A stretch of 64,000 bases of DNA from Branchiostoma floridae (lineage: Eukaryota; Chordata; Leptocardii; Amphioxiformes; Branchiostomatidae): assembly GCF_000003815.2 (NCBI RefSeq), contig NC_049997.1, forward strand, positions 3,719,262 through 3,783,261. The letters run 5' to 3'. The position numbers were made by a program, and so were the translations under genes. This document shows, one piece after another, positions 33,001 to 45,400 of the stretch. Each line of letters begins with the position of its first letter. Positions within the stretch are counted from its first letter, which is position 1. Under the pieces are notes generated by a model. That model saw only the letters and a list, made by a program, of their open reading frames with translations, made no database searches and was not told the DNA's origin.

Positions 33001-34189
33001 ATACAGATGTACGTACGGGGAATAGGTGATAATGTTAAAGTACATGATGCAAATGATCACCAAAAACCATGGAGCAGATACTATCCAATGTGATGTGGTC
33101 AGTTTATCACCCATGCTATTGTACCCATTTAAAGTAGAAATTAAAGCTTTGAGTTCTTTTCTTGAAATTTCAAGTAAAAAAAGCATTTATCACTGCTTGG
33201 ATGCATACAAGGTTTTTAAAAAGATCAATTGCAAAAAAGAAAATTCACATCAAACGTTCTACAAAAAGATAATTATCGAAATCATATTCATATCAAAGCA
33301 ATTTTTGACTGATACGATGAATCTTTGAGTGTTTCAGTGGACATAACCATTTCATTTATATCTTGGCTTTTTTCTATAATCTAAAAAAAAAGACAAATCG
33401 AAGGAAAAAATCATGGTTTACAATGTGCACCCCTACAAACCTTTTCTGAATGGAACAGTCTTAAAAGCACAGCTGCATATGGGTTGATGCCAGTAACCAT
33501 GGTGATGACATGTGGCTTTAGAGACATGCTTGTTCTTTGACAGTGCACCTGTGTTTGATGGAACACTTCATTTGGAATCTGATTCCTTTTGGAGCTATAA
33601 GTGCCTGGAAAACTCATTATCACCATTAATGCTGTGATGATGTGGACTTGGAATGTGAGATGAGGTCACAGGTTCCATATGTATATTATGTAAGTTGCAA
33701 CAGCTGTGCTGAAATACAATGTACTTCTGATTCATCCGCTCCAAAACACAATTTGTCAAGCACCCAGTTATATTTAGTAACAGTTAAAATCATTATGATA
33801 TTCACATAAGATTGCTTTCTGTACAGAATAGGAAACTTTTATACTAAAAGGTTGTACATTTTTGTATGTTGAAAAAGACATGTTGCCACAGTAGGGTAAA
33901 ACCATTCCTTGATGATATGGCAATTACTTTTTAAATTGCTCAAGGCAACCCTTATGATATAATATCTGATACATTTAAAATATGCCTGGCCCCATTGAAG
34001 ACAACTGCATCATGATATTTCAAAAATTTTACAAATGTAAATGATTTTAATCACTTACATTTGTAAAATTTTTGCAGATAGCAGCAGTACTGTTTATTTT
34101 GAAAATTTTGCCATGCTAAAAGAACTACATGTATTCTGTACATGCACATCACTGTTAAATCCAATGCATCTATACTTAGTATATCGTAA
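30079..34189. other. Non-coding stretch upstream of DAGL
   Basis: Apart from an AC run near 30130-30165 and the inverted repeat at 32676, I see no gene, element terminus or strong repeat. Confidence 0.4.
32676..32755. repeat. 80-bp inverted repeat
   Basis: CAACACGATGTATTCCGCAT and its near-inverse ATACGGAATACACCTTGTTG are separated by about 20-25 bp. A GC-rich, TCGAA-rich stretch (32425-32560) lies just upstream; its origin is unknown. Confidence 0.65.
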
Positions 34190-34820
34190 GGCCATGTTGA
34201 TTTGATTATATGGATGACATCCGCGCTCGCACCAATTTTCGGCCATTTCCAAAAAAAAAAAGTTTTCAACCACACAATAAATTGTGCAAAGCAGCTGTGA
34301 AATGAGCACAAATATTCCGTAGATTGAAAAGAAAGTATCAGAAAACAGATAACTAATCATAGTCTAATGCCATAGAATGCCAAAATAAATCTAAAGTCAA
34401 AGAAAGGACAGGAAGACTTCTGTACCTTTGACTGTAGAAACTTGGTGCAATTGACTATAAACTCTACTTGACTTCCTCTTGTTGTCTTCTTGGCCCCCGG
34501 TAAGACCCCAAACACCTGCCGACATAGTGTGTCCATTTTGTAATTGGCGAAACCTGTTCCTCTGATTTTTTTCCAGGTCTGTTTTTTTCGGATTGGTTCA
34601 AGAAAAAAAAATGCCTTGCACCCGTACGTACTGGTCCCCACACCTAACTGTTGGTATACCATACTATGTGTGTTTAGTCCTATGTTCAACCTTCCTGGCC
34701 ACTTTGATTTCATACTGGAGGCAACTTTTTTTTTTGGCCAAACTTTTTTTTTATTCGCTCGCTCGCATCAGTTTTGGAGTTCCCAGAGGATGTCATCCAT
34801 ATAATCAAATCAACATGGCC
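34190..34820. mobile_element. Harbinger-like MITE 4
   Basis: Near-perfect inverted ends GGCCATGTTGATTTGATTAT continue into ATGGATGACATC. TAA flanks both sides. It is a longer relative of MITE 2. Open frames inside both elements are by-products of this homology, not genes. Confidence 0.85.
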
Positions 34821-34934
34821 TAACTACACAGGCAAGTTTTCCCACAGTCCACTTAAATGTCACCAACACTAAGTCAGTTCATCCATCTCCTTCCATTAAA
34901 GTCCCCAGTACCATGTTTCACAGTCTTTACTATG

Positions 34935-35372
34935 CAGGGCTCGAAATACCACCTACATATGCTGGGAAGTGCAGGTTAAAAAAATTGGAGCTGTGCAGGT
35001 ACATGTACATGTATTTCTGGCGTTTACGTACTGGGTTTTATATATAAATGCCTTATAATGTATGTTTACATGCTGTGCAGGTACATGTACATGTATTTCT
35101 GGCGTCTACGTACTGGGTTTTATATATAAATGCCTTATAATGTATGTTTACAATGTATATGGATAGTTGTTAGCTGCAATGACCGTTACCACCTACAAAA
35201 TGTATGTATAAATGGAAAAATAACACTGGTTCCTGAACAATTTCAGTATGATCCATACTTCCTAAATTCAGACTGGTGCAGGTAAAATTTGTCTGGTGCA
35301 GGTAATTTTCAATGTTACCTGCACCAATGCAGGTCCTTGTATGTAGAAAAGAGTACAGTATTTTGAGCCCTG
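34935..35372. mobile_element. CAGGG-ended hAT-like element with 5-bp target duplication
   Basis: Ends CAGGGCTCGAAATAC and the inverse of ATTTTGAGCCCTG, flanked by CTATG at 34930-34934 and 35373-35377. A related, more degraded copy lies at 40036-40430. The 5-bp duplication suggests the hAT5 group. Confidence 0.7.
34990..35153. repeat. 82-bp perfect-looking tandem duplication inside a transposon
   Basis: Two adjacent 82-bp units start GCTGTGCAGGTACATGTACA and differ at one base or so. The duplication is internal to the hAT-like element at 34935-35372 and is young compared with that element. Confidence 0.85.
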
Positions 35373-35377
35373 CTATG

Positions 35378-38300
35378 ACACGTGATACTGTCGCCTGAAT
35401 GGCCTCACTCTGTGTACAAAACATGCTGCCATTGAACTTTGCATTGAAGTATTGATGTCACCGGAAACTTGTATTCGCTTAGGACAAGCGCGACACAATG
35501 GTACACTTTGCATTGAAATGCTTGCCGCTTGGGAAGTTAACATTCTTTTTGGACAAGAACAATGTGACGTTTGTCCCTGTGACTTTGTTATGGAAGGCTA
35601 TGGAAGGGGTAGATAGAAACCCTGATGGCTCTTTCTTCAGTCAGAACTATATTAAGACAGGACTATGAAGAAATTGGGCTTGAAAATATACACTGTCAGG
35701 TTCATAACTAGTAGTAAGACCTTAATCTTTGCATATTAGGGTCTGGGTGTATAAGCCCTCTCAAATCTAGCCTGATTAAATCTCGCTAATAGCAGCCTGC
35801 CCAACATTCGCCAGGGGAGGAACCAGTTACAGATAGACAGTTATAGCCCCGGAAAGCAGAGTTTGCGTTACACATCTCAAATCCAGCCCATCAAACTGTA
35901 CAAGGCCTATGCAGACTATATGTTGCTGCTATAAATAATATGGCATTCTTTACGGGAAAATATATTCTGCATCTACGACCAGTTTTAGGTAGTTACATAA
36001 TGATTGTATCAGTCACCTTCCATCAATCTGACAGCTCTGACATACATGTAACGATTACCTGTCTGGTAATGGTACTGATACTGCAAGCAATATTTCTCAT
36101 TAGGGCTGAGAGTAGATTAACTTCCTGTTACGTCTAATGTATTGGTTTTAGATAGCCCTTAGAGGAGGAATTTTCACTTTAGTTACATCATCCAATGACA
36201 TAATTTTTTATACATACTAGTAGTAATATTCCACCAAGGTCATCCAGAATAATTCTTTATGGGTGATTTTTTTTTTAAATAATCTTTTAAATCATATATG
36301 TTGAAACAATTTTATGTTGTACAACAAAATCTATTTCTCTGGCCTTTTCAAATTTTCTAGGTTAAGTATCCTAGTGCACATACATTTGTACCCCCCCCCC
36401 CCCCCCCCAAATGAATGTAGAGTATTTTGCTTTAATTCCTGTAAACAGCCTAATCTAGGATAGTACTGTGGCACTAGGGAATAAGCCAATAGCCCCCAGC
36501 TCCTCTCAGTCTGAACATGACATACACATTCCATCAAACAAGGCAGGTTCTACACTAGGCCACCTCCCCAAGGACCAACACCATTTGTTCCCCATTGAAA
36601 TTCCATCATGGTGCTCTAAAGTGTACATTAATAGTTAGGTAGCCTGCATATCAAACTCATTCCAAGCTAGTTAAAACTTACATTGAGGATTCAACATACA
36701 TTCAGCAATCTATGAAACATGAATTGTAATTTCTATAGTCTGTTTTAATTACTTGATTTTTGCAGCAGTGTTTTATTTTTGTTTCAGTTCACTGTTATAA
36801 ATTCACATGGAGTTGAAACCATTCTCATAGTAAGGGATAATAAGGTTGTGATACAAGGGGAACATAGTGACATTTTCATGAATTTGCAATGGAAAAAAAC
36901 GTGAGGATTATATAAAAGCAACAAACGTTTCAAAATTTACACTGCAGCTATCTGTGAGTTGTAACCAGATATACTACCGGTTGTCTTGGAATACATGTAC
37001 ATACACAACAAATTTGCAAACTGTCAAGATTAAACAACCACAACTTACAGATAACTGTATAATACACACGATAAAGACCGCCAGAACAATCATACCGCTG
37101 ATACTTTTATAATCTTACCATTGCAGATAAAGCACAAATTTCCCTTGGGTCTGTCTCAAAACGACAAATCAAATGGCAACTGTTACAACAGATCCCCCCG
37201 ACTCCAGACAAATCCTCCTACATCCGATTCAGGTCACAGAATCTTATCACAGACTCCGCTGCTGACAGACAGCCAAGAGGATTGTACTGTAGGCTGATTA
37301 TTAGTGAGTCAAGATGCCTTCCCTTGTAGTTGCACAGTTACAGAACATTCGACATACTCTCTAAGTAAAACCTCCATCAACTATCAAGCTCAAGGCACCA
37401 AGAGTTGAATACGAAGAGAGACAATTGACTAAAAAACGAACCATGTTTTACTGAGCAAAAAGAGGCCACGTCTAGTGAAATAATAGACGTAAAACGATGA
37501 CAACAAGAACATTAAGAGACTATGGGTTTTGTTTCTACTACTAGTACTAGGATACACCATGATAACCCAATACAATTTTGTTAAGATTACAAGTGCAGTT
37601 GCAATATGCCACTGCATCACCTCTTTTTGACTCGCAGTATGATAAAGCAAAGATTGTAAGGTACATGTATATGCATACATGGTTGCATACATGCATGGGC
37701 TTTGTTTCTACTGGGGTACACCAACACTTACCATTGATAATCCATTTCAATTTTGCTACTACTGTAAGATTACACTGCAATATAGCCCGGGTACCATCCT
37801 ATATCTATCAGGGTTCCTTACTAGTATACATGCTTAGTTGCTACCCTGAAAAAATAGTCTGGGAATGGTTAGGCCTATTTTTTTAGGGCAGCAAGTGTAA
37901 GCTCGGCCCTGTAGACAAAGTCGGCCATGGGACCCAGGCTAACTGCAATATGCAAGAGCAAAGTCATGTGTCACCTCTTTTGGATACGGAGTATGATCAA
38001 GCAAAGCTTGACGGTATTACTACTAGTAGCTAGAGGGAATAAGAATCAGCTTGAATGATAGCTATATGCTTTTAATTTCTATTCTTGCTTCATATTGCTT
38101 GGTGATCATACTGTTGGAATATACATGTACTAGGTATTACTAGTACTGTATTGATGCACCTGTACAATGTAAACAGGCTACAATCACAATAACAAAGGTG
38201 TTGGACTGGGAGCCTTCCTTGCATGAATCAATAACACATAAATACCAGGTATCACTGTTGAATACAACATTATCCTTTAATCATCCCTATAGATCCATAC

Positions 38301-40035
38301 TCCTCATGGCAAGGAGAGATAAAATTCCTTTCAACGGAGTTCATAAATTTCTCAACCGACACGCACTTGATATAGATATCCCTTTGGATTTTGCACACAC
38401 TTTGAGAATGCACGCACACATGTATACATGTGTATGCATACATATTTTTCTGAGGGGACTTAAAATACCAATTAAAGCTGTACCCATTATCACTGCATCT
38501 GTAATTGCAGCCATTACAACTGATGTATGTGGCATGAACACCTTTCGAGGGTCCTCTTGGGGTTTACTGCTATTATGGTTCTAGAATTAATTCTGTGAAA
38601 TTATAGATTCATTGACTGTGACATCTACTGACAACACATCTTTCTAAGGCCTTGGCTGCTTTAAGTTAAACTTTAAGTCAGTGTGTGGGGGCGTGCAATG
38701 TCAATTATAGGAGTTCCTCCTTCTTGTCTTAATACAATCAGAGCTTCAATTTGGGGGGAGACGTAAAATTGATTGCTGAGTAATGGATTTATGACGTCAA
38801 GAGTTTGCCAAAAAATGATTTGAAATCCCTTGGGGTTTTAGTGAGATCAGTAGTAAGGGATAGATCATGAAATGTTGTGGAGGATGCACCGTGCACATGT
38901 CATATTTTAGGAATTCCACTGTACTTTGAAATTATGTTCAATCATTATATATCAATCTCTTAAGTCTCAACTGTTCTAATATGGATTTTATTTTTCAGAG
39001 GGAGGCAAAATGTACATGTAGGAATTCTGATTTTGAAACTCATGTGTAAGTTTTATCACAGAACTTGAGAAGCTTAAGTAATATTGCCCCAGCCAACCAG
39101 GCAGTTGCAATGAAAATGATAAAGATGAGATGCTTCTGAACCGAGGTAAAAACTGTTTCATCGTTTAAATCTGTTAATCTATAGATTTTTTTGCCACATT
39201 AGCAGGGAAGAGCCTTGATGCTTTTAACCCCAGTCAATGTAAGAGGTTGACTGACCGAGCATGCACAATCTGTTGGGCCTCAATGATCAATAAAGCATAC
39301 TGACTTAGTCCATACCACAGATTTATATCAACGATTATCATTGAAACTAGATTCCAAATTCCAAAATGTTAAGTCCATTATAAGTTATAGACGAATATGC
39401 TTCAATGATGCTTTAGGAGGAGGAACTCATGTGATATCATTTTGAAAATGGAAGTTCTTAGATTTCCATTATTGATGTTGGCTGCTGAGAAAGGCTTACC
39501 GTAAATCTTAAAACTTTCACGGTGGTTTTGATTTTATGATTCTCGCTGTGACCTCTCAATCATGAATCCATATCAGTGCAAAAATCCATGACATTATGCA
39601 TTTCAAATATATGACTACTGATCTACAGAATTATTTTACGGTCCTTTATATGGAAAAAATAACAACACCATGAGATGATTTCACAGTACTTTAGTCGCAA
39701 AGTAACTGTTCAAACATGGCTTTTGTCTTGAATCATTGAACATTTTGGCCTTCCATGAAACGACACACCTGAATATGATAATCCAACAGCCCAGAAAACA
39801 AAAAGAAACCCAATACTGCAAGAACAACACACATAATGCATGGAGCAATATTGAAAAAGCAATAAAACAGATTGATTTACACAAAATTTATTTCCCGTGC
39901 CTATCTACAAAGCCCAGCCACCCAAGTCAGGTAAAAGGGATGTTTTTCTTCACGTATGGCTGAATCCTATAATAGCAGGTGCTTAGATGTCTTCTGTACG
40001 GTCCCTTCAACAAAGGACTGCTTCAACTCATACAT
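35378..40035. other. Non-coding stretch, AT-rich
   Basis: It holds a poly-C run at about 36391-36408 and the diverged repeats at 37500-38010. Nothing else can be supported. Confidence 0.4.
37500..38010. repeat. Diverged local repeats
   Basis: Blocks with GATAA...CAATTTTG, AAGATTACA...TGCAATAT and CACCTCTTTT...AGTATGATNAAGCAAAG appear two or three times within 500 bp. Boundaries are vague. Confidence 0.55.
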
Positions 40036-40430
40036 AGGGCTAAAAATATCACCTGTATATGCAGGTTAGTGCAGGTAAAATATTAGCTGTGCAGGTATTT
40101 CTGGTGTCTACCTGCACTGGTCTGTGCACTAGGTTTCATAAATAAATGTCCTATGATCTAGATGTCTGTGGACTGTTCATTTTTATTTCTATACATTACT
40201 GGGCAAAGACTCTTTCAGGGGTATCCCGCCCAGGCAATTTGTTTGTTATTAGTTGCATTGATTGTTACCACCTACAAGTATAAAAGAAAAAATAGCAATT
40301 GTTCCTCAACAATTTTACTATGAATGATCCATACTTCCTAAATTCAGAGTGATGCAGGTACACTTTGTCTGGTGCAGGTAATTTTCAATGTTACCTGCAC
40401 CAGTGCAGAAAAAAGTATTTCGATCCCGGC
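40036..40430. mobile_element. Degraded relative of the 34935 hAT-like element
   Basis: It shares blocks with TCACCTG, GTGCAGGTATTTCTGG, TTTCATAAATAAATG, CTGGTGCAGGTAATTTTC and TTACCTGCACCA in the same order. Terminal sequences are worn (AGGGCT, ATCCC). Confidence 0.6.
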
Positions 40431-40571
40431 AGACGTCATGCCTACTCCCACAGGTAGATCACATTTCCCACTCCTTTCTTTTCCTCACCCCGCCCACAAT
40501 GGTCTTATACAGCTTGTATCCACTCAACCTGGCTAACGAACCAAGGCTAAAAAAAAAACGACCTCACTCTC

Positions 40572-40932
40572 CAGGGTTCAAAATACTGGGTTCAGTGCAC
40601 CCAAAATTGGAGCCGTGCAAACATTTTTTTTTTTCTGTGAGTGCACTGGAGCACCCAAATATTTTCTTGGGTTTACAAATGTAAAGATATCAAAGTCTCC
40701 TAGTAGTATACACTATTTTTGTTTTCTTGACATCTAATATTCTAAGTGTTAGAAAGATGATAAAAATGTCTGTAATGGTACTTGTTTAAGAACTTAAAAG
40801 CTTGTATTGTAAGTAAGTTTTGCATTTATATTATTAGTTTTTTTCATGACATTCTATTTCATTCTATGTACAACCAATTTTTAAGCTGGATGCACCAGTG
40901 CACCTTATCCCAAAACTGAATTTCCAGCCCTG
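40572..40932. mobile_element. Second CAGGG-ended hAT-like family with 5-bp target duplication
   Basis: Ends CAGGGTTCAAAATAC and the inverse of GAATTTCCAGCCCTG, flanked by CTCTC at 40567-40571 and 40933-40937. Inside, AGTGCAC and GCACCCAAA blocks appear. Confidence 0.68.
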
Positions 40933-41513
40933 CTCTCGCTTGTCTAGAGGCAGAGGGAACATAGGGAGATCCATGCCTTCTGCCCTACATACCAGATTTG
41001 TTATGGTTGTTGTACAAATTGCCCATGTCACGCAGAACAGAAAGGGAACACGTTTACATATCGGGAGAAAACAGAAACTGGGCGACCTAGACGAGAATGT
41101 ATGGCGCAGTTTCGCACTCCTAGTCCTGGTGTAAGTTAATCCGCTATGTAACGGCCATATCACGATGACAATTAGACGACACAGACTTTGAAATGGATAA
41201 AGTATAACGGCTAGACCGGTGACTCATCGTATACAGAGACAGGCGGTTCCGATATTTGAGCCTTGCATTTCCGCTTCTGTTTTGGAAAATGGGACAGGAG
41301 GCAAAATATGCATTGTGTTGCTAAATCCAAGGGGTTAGCATACTGAAAGAAAGCATATGAATAAGGCATGCGTCTCTTTAACCAGTGCGTGTGTGCGCAC
41401 GAATTCAGATGGGTGCTATATGTTTTCTATGCACTGTTGTTGTTTACATCCTACACAATTACAATATCTGCGCTAAAAATAACCATCAAAATACAACACA
41501 AAAAATACGCTAC

Positions 41514-41740
41514 CTGTAACTCGTAATGTATTCCTTGTGCAGTAACCCAGAGATCGGCGGTTAAGAGAATCCCAGCGCGTCTTCCACCCGAAGAAAGCAG
41601 CACCACAACATTCCCACACACCACACCGCGGCGTCTGCTTCGGAAATGAGCTGACATAACCTTTCACCCCAAATATCCCATTAGCCTCTGCCTGGAAGTG
41701 ACGACTTTTATGTAGGGAACACAAAAGCGTGGAATTTCGA
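41514..41740 (-). other. Possible 5' non-coding first exon of the DAGL gene
   Basis: On the minus strand the sequence is open and fairly CpG-rich. It ends at a good donor (CAG then GTAGCG, with the exon edge at 41514). Nothing coding is recognisable here and the next lipase exon lies at 27158. If this is a leader exon, the first intron is about 14 kb and the gene starts head-to-head with METTL25. The upstream limit is a guess. It could also be an unrelated open stretch. Confidence 0.3.
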
Positions 41741-42314
41741 GACATAGTCAAACCTTAACAAAAATAGGACATTTTTACAATGAAAGGTTCATTCTATATG
41801 TCTTTACTAATACTTATCTCTAATTTGACCTTATTTTTTATCATTATGCTTGTATATTTGATCATATTTAGATTTAAATTTCTTCTCACCCCCTTCAACG
41901 GGGGTCGAATTTGTGTCAATCCAACATGGTTCCTGTCATGTTCGTACGGAATTTTCAGAACCGCGTTTTTGCGTTTTATTGCTGCAATACGTAGTTATTT
42001 GGGAGGACAGTGATACTCTTGATAAACAAAGGTACGAAGACCTATCTTGCTAAGTTATGTTGGATGTCCATCTTGCAAAGTTGAGATATCAAGGAGGGAA
42101 TTGTTTTGGGGGAGGGGCGGGCTTTGTGTCGAAACGAAGCAAAGTCCAGTGTTCTGACTGTCTCAGCATTGGAAGACCACTTTGGCACTATATATAAATG
42201 TTCCAGTGATGAGAAAAGAGACCGCTACTTTTATATATTTGTCATATTCTCCCTTTGCAATCTCTAAAAACCTTTATAGTCAGAACCTCCTTTTTACTTT
42301 TTTTCCCTCTACAG

Positions 42315-42427
42315 GTCGCGTGCTGATCCTATGGCCTACCTGAAGTTGTCACATACTAGAGTCGCCTCGTAACCCTTAATGTATGTTTGATATTATGTGC
42401 CAAAGAACGAACTCCTAAAACTTAATA
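42315..42427 (+). promoter_or_regulatory. Probable 5' leader of METTL25 with an intron acceptor at 42314
   Basis: A long pyrimidine run ending CCCTCTACAG at 42314 looks like a splice acceptor placed 113 bp before the ATG. A possible partner donor is AAAG/GTACGA at 42031. This would make a non-coding first exon upstream of 42031, in the interval that may be shared with a minus-strand start at about 41.7 kb. No core promoter motif was identified. Confidence 0.35.
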
Positions 42428-45400
42428 ATGGAAAACCATCAATCTACTATGTGGACAGTTTCTGAAGACAGCCATCATATCCTGCACACAAGGCTTGAAA
42501 ACCTGTGGTCCTTTCTCCAGTCCAAGTCTGACCTCATCAATGCACATCTTGTAGACTTCTTCACAGAAGACACGTGGGACAGACTGGTACCTAAGGATCT
42601 TCAAGACGAGCTACTGTCTCTTTCTGATCCTGATCTTTCCTCCTTGCCAAGTTCAACTACACTTCAAAGGAAAAGAAGTCAAGCAACAGAAACTGAAGAC
42701 GACAAAGAAGAACACAAAAATACTCTTTTGTTAAATGAAAGTACAGATCTAGACTCTAGCATAGGCAATGCAAAAGCTACAGAAAACTTTTGTGGCAAAT
42801 GTGAGTGTGAAAAGAGTCAGTCATCTCTTGAAGAGTTTAGAAAAGAAGCTCAACAGTTTGTGTTAAGCAATTCAGGGATCTGTGCAAGTCTTGATGAAGT
42901 TTGGAGGACACTTGGAGTTGACTCTAAGTCTAAGGATGAAGACAAGCGGAGATTTGTTAAGGAGCACATGTGTGTGAAGAAGTCTCATGAGGTGGAGGTG
43001 TTGTCAGGAGTGGTGGCTAAGCTGTGCCAGGTGTGTCACGTAGATCAGGTGAGAAGCATAATTGTGTTGTTCATGCATGCTTTTTGTGTTGAAAAAAATG
43101 TAACATCCAATGGCTACATGTACCTCTTGAAACAAATAATGTACAAGAAAACATTTATAATACAATAGAATTGATTTATCAAATTTAATTATTTAGTAAC
43201 TTTGTTGTTTAGAAAAAGTAGGTTGCAGTCTGACGTCAGTTCAAGAGCTTAAGTCTAGTTTTGAAGTCCCTAGAATACTACTTAAGTAGTCAGCAAGTTC
43301 AGAAGCTCAAACATTTTTGTTTAAGAGTTAGTCAGTATAAAAGACAATATTATGAACATTTTTTCTGTATTCTACCATTCCGTACTATTAATCTGTCTCA
43401 GCTCCCTAGTATGATTGCTTCCAGTCAAATGACTTGTACTTGACACTTGTTATCCATACTTTATTTAGGTGGTAGACATTGGTTCAGGTAAGGGCTACCT
43501 GAGTGAGTGTCTATACCTGCAGCATGGACTGACTGTATTGGGGGTGGATGCATCAGACTCAAACACTCATGGAGCCAAGAAGAGAAGCAAACTTCTGGAG
43601 AGACAGTGGACTGCATTGGTCAACAGACCAAGAACTTCTGCTAATAAGGAATGTATCAATGACAGTGAACCAATCAGGGAAGTTGTTGAAAAGAACAGTG
43701 AGAGTGAAGTAGCAGGCAAGGAATCCTGTTCTACAGAACATATAGGTGATGCAACACAGCAAGAAGTTAGCAGAGAAACTACAACACAGAAGCAGACAAG
43801 GTGTTCAAAATCTAAAGACAGGGTGAGCAGTAAACAAGGATCCTTTACTCCAACAACAGCCTATATCAACCCTGACACAGACCTGGCTGATTTAGTTGGG
43901 GTTAGCAACAGTGATGAAACTCTAGCAGATTTGAGAGTGAGTATCAATGACTTTCTGTGATGTCATGATATCATTATGACATTCAAAATTCCTTATCTTT
44001 GTTTTTGTTTTTGCCATATAGTAGAAAAGTAGATTCATTTATAAATTCTCACCTGTGATCTCTTTCTTGTAGCTTTGTTCCCCATACCTTGCATTGTCTT
44101 GCAGTGCTGCCCCTTGTAGCATCTTGTGGTGCCACTCCTTTTTGTGACCTGACCTTGGTTCTCTGTGTACCAGTTGTTACTGACAGGTCTGCACACATGC
44201 GGTGACCTCTCCCCCACCATGCTGCGCCTATTCGTGACCTGTCCCCAGGCTGCAGTCTTGTGCAGTGTTGGGTGCTGCTATAACCTTCTCACAGAGGTAG
44301 AGAAGCCAGGTACTTGATTCTTTTATTACCCACGCACTGTCGATACACGATCTTTTTTGCTTAGCTTAGATATCAATGGAGGTCAAGACTGCAGTGACTT
44401 CCAACTTTTACTTGTCTTTTAGAACATGTGCTAGGCTCAAACCTACAGCTAGAAACAGTGATAAGATTACCTGTGTATAAGAAGTGGATTCAGAAGTTAA
44501 GGGTGACAAATTGACCAGCTAGCCTTGAAAATAAGGGATTAAGTTCAATCTTTATGATAGAAAAAAATTAAGCTGGAAACAGCCTTTCTTTAAAGTACAT
44601 ACCAATGTATGTCCAATGTAAATAAAAATTTTACCCCAATATTATATTCTGATAGGTGCCAAAGAGGAGAAATATGGTTTCCCTCTGAGCCAGCTCTTAC
44701 AGAGACGATGTCATGTCTCTGTTTATGTTTATGTTATGTTATGTATGGTTATATGTTATAATTTTTACAGGTGCTATAGATGAGAAGTGTGGCTTCCCCC
44801 TGAGCCAGTTGTTACAGACCAAATCTGTCCATCTGGGCCGTACAGCGCGCATGTTGTCCTGCCAGGCTGTGGAGAGGATTAGTAGAGAGGGTCGGCTCCC
44901 CGCCATGTCCCTGTTCTACAGAGCTGTGCTGCAGGTTATCGTCAGGGACAAGTTTGGGCATGTAGACAAGTGAGTGGCACCAGCAATTTTTTTTGTAGTT
45001 TCAATCGTGTGGCTTATAATGTCTCTTATTTCCAGGGTAGAAGCTTTGCCTGCAACTTTAAGCTGTTGAGATTTGGGTTCTTTTTTTAGTAACTTAGATA
45101 TGAGTTTTGGAGGTAAAGGCAAAGGAAAAGTTACTCCCATAGTCTTTGAGGCTTTTTTGAGTCAGTTATCCACTGTGTCTATAGGGCACGATATTTGATG
45201 TGGAGTCCATCCGTCTCCTTGCACTGCCTTTTACCTCCTCAACTCAATATATTTGTAACAATGTAATCAATGTGGTAATGATCCAACTACTATTAGGATT
45301 GAAAAAAGGATCTATTTTCTTTCTTTTTTCCTTATAGCAATAAAACAGTTGGAAAGGTGGCAGCGAAGAGTAAAGGCTTTGTGGACTATGTGAGACGAGC

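Noticed and set aside
40898-41134. Plus-strand open frame ending near a GTAAGT donor
   Set aside because: It begins inside a hAT-like element, and I recognise no conserved protein block and no exon to join it to.
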